A stretch of 64,000 nt of DNA from positions 1-64,000 of the forward strand of contig NZ_VJNO01000018.1 of assembly GCF_007096885.1 (NCBI RefSeq), in the 5' to 3' direction. Below the pieces are notes generated by a model that ran no database searches, was not told the origin of the DNA, and worked only from the letters and a program-made list of their open reading frames with translations. This stretch comes from Streptomyces sp. 130. GTDB lineage: Bacteria; Actinomycetota; Actinomycetes; Streptomycetales; Streptomycetaceae. Shown piece after piece: positions 59,727-64,000 of the stretch. A program made the position numbers and the translations under genes. Each line of letters begins with the position of its first letter. Within the stretch, counting starts at the first letter, position 1.

Positions 59727-61172
59727 ATGGGATCCACCTCCGCCCACAACAATGAGGGCCTTGGCCGTCGCGATGTGATCAAGCGTTCTGCCGCACTCGG
59801 TCTGATCACCGTTCCGACCATGAGCTTCCTGTCCGCCTGCGCGAGCGGCGACAGCGGTGGCGACGAGCCCGTGAAGAAGGGCAAGACCAGCGCGAAGAAC
59901 CCGCTGGGCGTCAACGAGAGCGCCGCGCTCGACGTCGTCATCTTCAACGGCGGCTTCGGCGACCAGTACGCCAAGGACGCGGAGAAGAAGTACGGAGAGG
60001 CGTTCCCGAAGGCCAAGGTCAAGCACACCTCGACGCAGAAGATCCAGTCGCAGCTCCAGCCGCGCTTCAACGGCGGCACCCCGCCGGACCTGATCGACAA
60101 CTCGGGCGCCGAGCAGATGGACATGGGTGTCCTCGTCGGCAAGAAGCAGCTGCTCGACCTGACCCCGCTGATGGACGCCCCGTCCTACGACGACCCGAAC
60201 AAGAAGGTCCGCGACACGCTGCGCCCGGGCGTGCTGGAGATGGGCCAGTTCGAGGGCGACCCGGTCTGGATCATGTACTACGCGTACACCGTGTACGGCG
60301 TGTGGTACTCGCAGACCAACCTGGAGAAGCTGGACGCGGAGTACCCCGAGACCTGGGACGACATGCTCGCCCTCTGCGCCAAGGCGAAGAAGCAGGGCAT
60401 CGCGGGCTGGACGTACCCGGGCAAGTACCCGTACTACCTGCCGTTCTCGCTCTACCCGTTCATCGCCAAGATCGGCGGCCGGGAGGTTCTCGACAAGATC
60501 GACAACCTGGAGCCCAACGCGTGGAAGGACCCCGCCGTCAAGGCGGCCTTCGAGGCGTACTACGAGCTCTACAAGAAGGGCTACATCCTCAAGGGCACCC
60601 CGGGCCTCACCCACATCCAGTCGCAGACCGAGTGGACCAAGGGCAAGGCGCTCTTCATCCCGAACGGTTCCTGGGTGGAGAACGAGGCGGCGCCGACCAC
60701 GCCCGACGACTTCAAGATGATGGTCGCGGCCCCGTCCAGCCTCGACTCGTCCGACAAGATGCCGTTCGGCACCATCTGGGCGTCCGGCGGCGAGCCCTTC
60801 ATCGTCCCGGCCAAGGCGAAGAACCCGCAGGGCGGCATGGAGCAGCTGCGCATCATGCTCTCCGAGGAGTCCTCGAAGAACTTCACCAAGCAGGTGAAGT
60901 CGCTGAGCGCCTTCAACGGCGGCACCGACGGCCTGACCCTCTCCACGGCCATGCAGGCCGGTGTCGACGCGCTGAAGAAGGCCGGCGACAACGTGGTGAA
61001 CCCGCGCATGCAGGACTGGTACGTCAAGCTCCAGAAGGAGCAGATCGGCACCGCCGGTCTCGGTGAGATGATGGCCGGCCGCCTGACCCCGGCCGAGGCC
61101 ATCAAGAAGATCCAGGCCTACGCGGACGCCGCGGCCAAGGACCAGTCCATCAAGCACTACAAGCACCAGTGA
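59727..61172 (+). CDS. ngcE: N-acetylglucosamine/chitobiose ABC transporter solute-binding lipoprotein (NgcE-like)
   Basis: A 481-residue family 1 solute-binding protein. The N-terminus combines a twin-arginine motif (GRRDVIKRSAALG, Arg14-Arg15) with a lipobox LSAC (Cys38), so it should be exported folded by Tat and lipidated. The sequence and gene order (E-F-G then a ROK regulator) match NgcE, which binds GlcNAc and diacetylchitobiose, and S. coelicolor SCO6005. ATG 59727 is chosen to begin just before the signal. DasR control is suggested by the dre-like site at its promoter. Confidence 0.9.
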   Translation: MGSTSAHNNEGLGRRDVIKRSAALGLITVPTMSFLSACASGDSGGDEPVKKGKTSAKNPLGVNESAALDVVIFNGGFGDQYAKDAEKKYGEAFPKAKVKHTSTQKIQSQLQPRFNGGTPPDLIDNSGAEQMDMGVLVGKKQLLDLTPLMDAPSYDDPNKKVRDTLRPGVLEMGQFEGDPVWIMYYAYTVYGVWYSQTNLEKLDAEYPETWDDMLALCAKAKKQGIAGWTYPGKYPYYLPFSLYPFIAKIGGREVLDKIDNLEPNAWKDPAVKAAFEAYYELYKKGYILKGTPGLTHIQSQTEWTKGKALFIPNGSWVENEAAPTTPDDFKMMVAAPSSLDSSDKMPFGTIWASGGEPFIVPAKAKNPQGGMEQLRIMLSEESSKNFTKQVKSLSAFNGGTDGLTLSTAMQAGVDALKKAGDNVVNPRMQDWYVKLQKEQIGTAGLGEMMAGRLTPAEAIKKIQAYADAAAKDQSIKHYKHQ

Positions 61173-61222
61173 GCAACCGTCACCAGCGGCGGCACCCGCG
61201 GAAAGATCGGGGTCGGTAAACG

Positions 61223-62146
61223 ATGCAGCACGGCAAGTACCGGTTCATTGTGGGGTTCCTGGTAGTCCCCTTGGTGTTGTACGCGGTCTTCGTCATCTGG
61301 CCGTTCATCCAGGCCATCTACTATTCCTTCACGGACTGGACCGGACTGAGCCCCGACTTCAAGATGGTCGGCTTCGGCAACTATTCCAGGATGCTGAAGG
61401 ACGACATCTTCTGGAAGTCGCTCCAGCACAGCGTGATTCTCGTGCTGGTGCTGCCGCTGGTGACGCTGGGCCTCGCGCTCTTCTTCGCCTTCATGCTCAA
61501 CGTCGGAGGCCGTCGGCGGAAGAACGCCGCGGTCTCCGGCGTGCGGGGTTCGGGCTTCTACAAGATCGCCTATTTCTTCCCGCAGGTCCTGTCGATCGTC
61601 ATCGTCGCCCTGCTCTTCCAGTTCGCCTACAACCCGCGCTCCGGCATGGTGAATTCGGCCCTGAAGGGCATCGGGCTCGACTCGGTCCAGCCGGAGTGGC
61701 TGGGCGATCCGAACCTGGCGCTGATCTGCGTCATGGTGGTGCTGGTCTGGTCGACGGTCGGCTTCTTCGTCGTCCTCTTCTCGGCCGGAATGGCCTCGAT
61801 TCCCAAGGACTTCTACGAGGCGGCGCTCCTGGACGGGGCCAACCGCATCACGACGTTCTTCAAGATCACCGTCCCGCTGCTCTGGGACACCATCCAGTCG
61901 GGCTGGGTCTACATGGGCATCCTGGCCCTCGGCGTCGAGGCGTTCACGGCCGTCCAGGTCATGACGGTCGGCCCCGGCGGCCCCGACTACTCGACCTCGA
62001 TCCTGCCGCTGTACGTCTACCAGACCGCCTTCCGCGACGGTCAGGCCGGATACGCGACGACGATCGGTGTCGGACTGCTCATCGTCACCATGGCGTTCGC
62101 CGCCGTCGTGATGCGGCTGGGCCGGCGCGAGCGGCTGGAGTTCTGA
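61223..62146 (+). CDS. ngcF: ABC transporter permease (NgcF-like)
   Basis: A 307-residue membrane protein with six hydrophobic helices. The EAA-type loop DFYEAALLDGANRITTFFKI lies before the last helices. It follows ngcE by 50 bases on the same strand. With NgcG it forms the pore. The operon lacks an ATPase, so it would use the shared MsiK encoded elsewhere. Confidence 0.9.
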   Translation: MQHGKYRFIVGFLVVPLVLYAVFVIWPFIQAIYYSFTDWTGLSPDFKMVGFGNYSRMLKDDIFWKSLQHSVILVLVLPLVTLGLALFFAFMLNVGGRRRKNAAVSGVRGSGFYKIAYFFPQVLSIVIVALLFQFAYNPRSGMVNSALKGIGLDSVQPEWLGDPNLALICVMVVLVWSTVGFFVVLFSAGMASIPKDFYEAALLDGANRITTFFKITVPLLWDTIQSGWVYMGILALGVEAFTAVQVMTVGPGGPDYSTSILPLYVYQTAFRDGQAGYATTIGVGLLIVTMAFAAVVMRLGRRERLEF

Positions 62147-62240
62147 TGCCGCGCTTCCCGGGGCGCGCTCCCCGGACCCCCAGCAGGCAAGACAGCCCGG
62201 CCGCGGCGGCCGGCTCGACAGTAGTACGAGGTGAGCACGC

Positions 62241-63158
62241 GTGAAGGCCACTGAAACCCCTCCCGCGGTCGCGGCGACGGAACCGGCCCCCGTGTCCAAG
62301 TCGCCCGCCCCGGGCGGCAAGGAGAAGAGCAGCGAGGGGCAGGTCCTCAACGTCTTCTCGCACGGCGTGCTGATCATCTGGGCGATCCTGGTGGTCCTGC
62401 CGCTGCTCTGGGCGATCATGTCCTCGTTCAAGAACGACGACTCGATCCTGTCGACGCCGTGGGCGCTGCCGGACAAGCTCCACTTCGAGAACTGGTCGCG
62501 CGCCTGGAGCCAGGCGCACATGAGCGACTACTTCTTCAACACGATCATCGTGGTGGGCGGTTCGCTCATCGGCACGCTGCTGCTCGGTTCCATGGCGGCC
62601 TACGTACTGGCCCGGTTCGACTTCCCGGGCAACCGCTTCATCTACTACCTGTTCATCGGCGGGATGAGCTTCCCGATCATCCTGGCGCTGGTCCCGCTGT
62701 TCTTCGTGATGAACAACATGGGGATGCTGAACACGCGGCACGGGCTGATCCTGGTCTACATCGCGTACTCGCTGCCCTTCACCGTCTTCTTCCTCACCTC
62801 CTTCTTCCGGACGCTACCGGGGTCGGTGGCGGAGGCCGCGATGATCGACGGGGCCTCGCACACCCGGACGTTCTTCCAGGTCATGCTGCCGATGGCCAAG
62901 CCCGGCCTGATCAGCGTCGGCATCTTCAACTTCCTCGGCCAGTGGAACCAGTACATGCTGCCGACGGTGCTGAACACCGACCCGAAGTACCGGGTGCTCT
63001 CGCAGGGGCTGGTCGAACTGGCCAACAGCCAGGGCTACAAGGGCGACTGGTCCGGGCTCTTCGCCGGTCTGGTGATGGCGATGCTGCCGGTCCTCGCGGC
63101 CTACATCATCTTCCAGCGCCAGGTCGTGGCGGGGCTGACCGCGGGAGCGGTCAAGTAA
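62241..63158 (+). CDS. ngcG: ABC transporter permease (NgcG-like)
   Basis: A 305-residue permease: a Pro/Ala-rich cytosolic N-terminus of about 30 residues, then six membrane helices; the EAA loop is SVAEAAMIDGASHTRTFFQV. The C-terminal VVAGLTAGAVK is typical of MalG-type partners. GTG 62241 follows GAGGTGAG. It is 94 bases after ngcF, and the operon ends at the terminator at 63195-63232. Confidence 0.9.
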   Translation: MKATETPPAVAATEPAPVSKSPAPGGKEKSSEGQVLNVFSHGVLIIWAILVVLPLLWAIMSSFKNDDSILSTPWALPDKLHFENWSRAWSQAHMSDYFFNTIIVVGGSLIGTLLLGSMAAYVLARFDFPGNRFIYYLFIGGMSFPIILALVPLFFVMNNMGMLNTRHGLILVYIAYSLPFTVFFLTSFFRTLPGSVAEAAMIDGASHTRTFFQVMLPMAKPGLISVGIFNFLGQWNQYMLPTVLNTDPKYRVLSQGLVELANSQGYKGDWSGLFAGLVMAMLPVLAAYIIFQRQVVAGLTAGAVK

Positions 63159-63194
63159 CGCCCCGTACACCCTGAACGCACCTTACGAACGAGG

Positions 63195-63232
63195 CGAACC
63201 GCCCGCCGGCATCCCAGCCGGCGGGCGGTTCG
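63195..63232 (+). terminator. Terminator hairpin after ngcG
   Basis: CGAACCGCCCGCCGGC (63195-63210) pairs perfectly with GCCGGCGGGCGGTTCG (63217-63232) around a 6-base loop, 36 bases after the ngcG stop. It separates ngcEFG from rok7B7. Confidence 0.88.
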
Positions 63233-63348
63233 TCTGTGTACGGGGGAGTTCGCCCGGGCCGGCGGGCCGGGGAGCGGCGCTCACCCGTGGCTCCCACTGC
63301 TCAAGGTCTTGACGGGGCCCGCCCGAAAACGGTCAGCTTAGAGTTCAC

Positions 63349-64000
63349 ATGTTGGAGAATATGGCAGGAGTGAGTGAGTCGATGGAGACTCCGGGGTCGC
63401 AGACGTCTCTGCATCGCGCCAACCTTGAGCGGGTCGTGCGCGCCGTACGCATGGCTGGTTCGCTCACCCAGGCGGAGATCGCCAGGAGCACGGGCCTCTC
63501 CGCGGCCACCGTCTCCAACATCGTTCGCGAACTGAAGGACAGCGGCACGGTCGAGGTGACCCCCACCTCGGCGGGCGGCCGCCGCGCCCGCAGCGTCTCG
63601 CTCAGCGGGGACGCGGGCATCGTGATCGGCGTCGACTTCGGCCACACCCACCTGCGCGTGGCCGTCGGCAACCTGGCCCACCAGGTGCTCGCCGAGGAGT
63701 CCGAGCCGCTGGACGTCGACGCCTCCTCCGCGGAGGGCTTCGGACGGGCGGAACAGCTGGTCAACCGGCTGATCGAGACGACCGGCGTCAGCCCCGGCAA
63801 GGTCATCGGGGTGGGGCTCGGTGTACCCGGCCCGATCGACGTGGAGTCCGGCACGCTGGGCTCCACGTCGATCCTGCCGGGCTGGACGGGCATCAACCCC
63901 AGCGACGAGCTGTCCTCGCGCCTCGGCGTGCCGGTGTACGTGGACAACGACGCCAACCTCGGAGCCCTCGGCGAGCTGGTGTGGGGGAGCGGCCGGGGGG
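63349..64000 (+). CDS. rok7B7: ROK-family transcriptional regulator (Rok7B7-like), partial
   Basis: Reads from ATG 63349 to the window end without a stop, so the 3' part is missing. The N-terminus has a winged helix-turn-helix (LTQAEIARSTGLSAATVSNI). The ROK sugar-kinase-like domain starts at GIVIGVDFGHTHLRVAVGNL and continues with GVGLGVPGPID and VYVDNDANLGALGEL. The sequence strongly resembles S. coelicolor Rok7B7 (SCO6008), which links carbon supply, xylose use and antibiotic production. Alternative in-frame starts are ATG 63361 and 63382. In S. coelicolor the xylFGH xylose importer lies next to it, so this would likely continue downstream of the window. Confidence 0.9.
   Translation, partial: MLENMAGVSESMETPGSQTSLHRANLERVVRAVRMAGSLTQAEIARSTGLSAATVSNIVRELKDSGTVEVTPTSAGGRRARSVSLSGDAGIVIGVDFGHTHLRVAVGNLAHQVLAEESEPLDVDASSAEGFGRAEQLVNRLIETTGVSPGKVIGVGLGVPGPIDVESGTLGSTSILPGWTGINPSDELSSRLGVPVYVDNDANLGALGELVWGSGRG

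Noticed and set aside
63309..63344. TTGACG ... TAGAGT as a rok7B7 promoter
   Set aside because: The spacer is 24 bases, too long for a sigma-70 promoter.

Overview
This window is from a high-GC actinomycete chromosome, almost certainly Streptomyces. The signs are very high third-position GC, a modular type I polyketide synthase, a large LuxR (LAL) regulator, MsiK-type sugar ABC importers without their own ATPase, leaderless promoters, and a gene order at 31.5-64 kb that I recall from Streptomyces coelicolor (SCO5998 MurA-like, SCO5999 aconitase, SCO6005-6008 ngcEFG-like plus rok7B7). Identifications come from reading motifs; no database search was run.

1-10 kb is the end of a polyketide cluster. 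It holds the last KR remnant, ACP and thioesterase of a modular PKS, an S33 hydrolase, a cold-shock protein, TetR and LuxR regulators, a Sfp-type phosphopantetheinyl transferase coupled to a metallophosphoesterase (like mycobacterial PptT/PptH), and a LAL activator. 10-17.5 kb is looser accessory DNA: a TetR gene divergent from two short-chain dehydrogenases (one close to 3alpha,20beta-hydroxysteroid dehydrogenase), small secreted or membrane proteins, two gene remnants, a lone Imm49-like gene and a lipoprotein.

17.6-31.3 kb carries a GH65 phosphorylase coupled to a beta-phosphoglucomutase-like HAD protein, a DmpA-family aminopeptidase on a leaderless promoter, a YfcE-like phosphodiesterase, a secreted choice-of-anchor P protein with a TTA codon at position 5, a scar joining pieces of two genes, a Fic protein, and a three-gene operon (isocitrate lyase/PEP mutase family protein, small exported protein, SBF-like transporter) behind an AT-rich leader with a 12-bp hairpin.

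31.5-37 kb is a conserved core segment: a MurA-like enzyme fused to an N-terminal XRE helix-turn-helix, a MOSC protein and aconitase. The XRE-MurA gene and the aconitase gene each carry a 16-bp inverted repeat, ATCTC-N6-GAGAT, whose last T is the first base of a -10 hexamer. This suggests one regulator, probably the fusion protein itself, controls both.

37-46.5 kb holds exported proteins: a 1344-residue alanine-rich polymorphic-toxin-like protein with HINT domain and unassigned C-terminal domain, a DUF6193 protein, an exported protein paired with a trypsin-fold protein that has lost catalytic His and Ser, and two tandem FG-GAP paralogues.

46.6-64 kb is glycan uptake and degradation. A GH1 glucosidase and a sugar ABC importer diverge from a YicI-like alpha-xylosidase around palindromic operators, suggesting xyloglucan oligosaccharide use. 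A histidine phosphatase, a three-part GH92 alpha-mannosidase with its own operator, ngcEFG (N-acetylglucosamine/chitobiose uptake) behind a promoter overlapped by a DasR-like site, and the start of rok7B7 complete the window.
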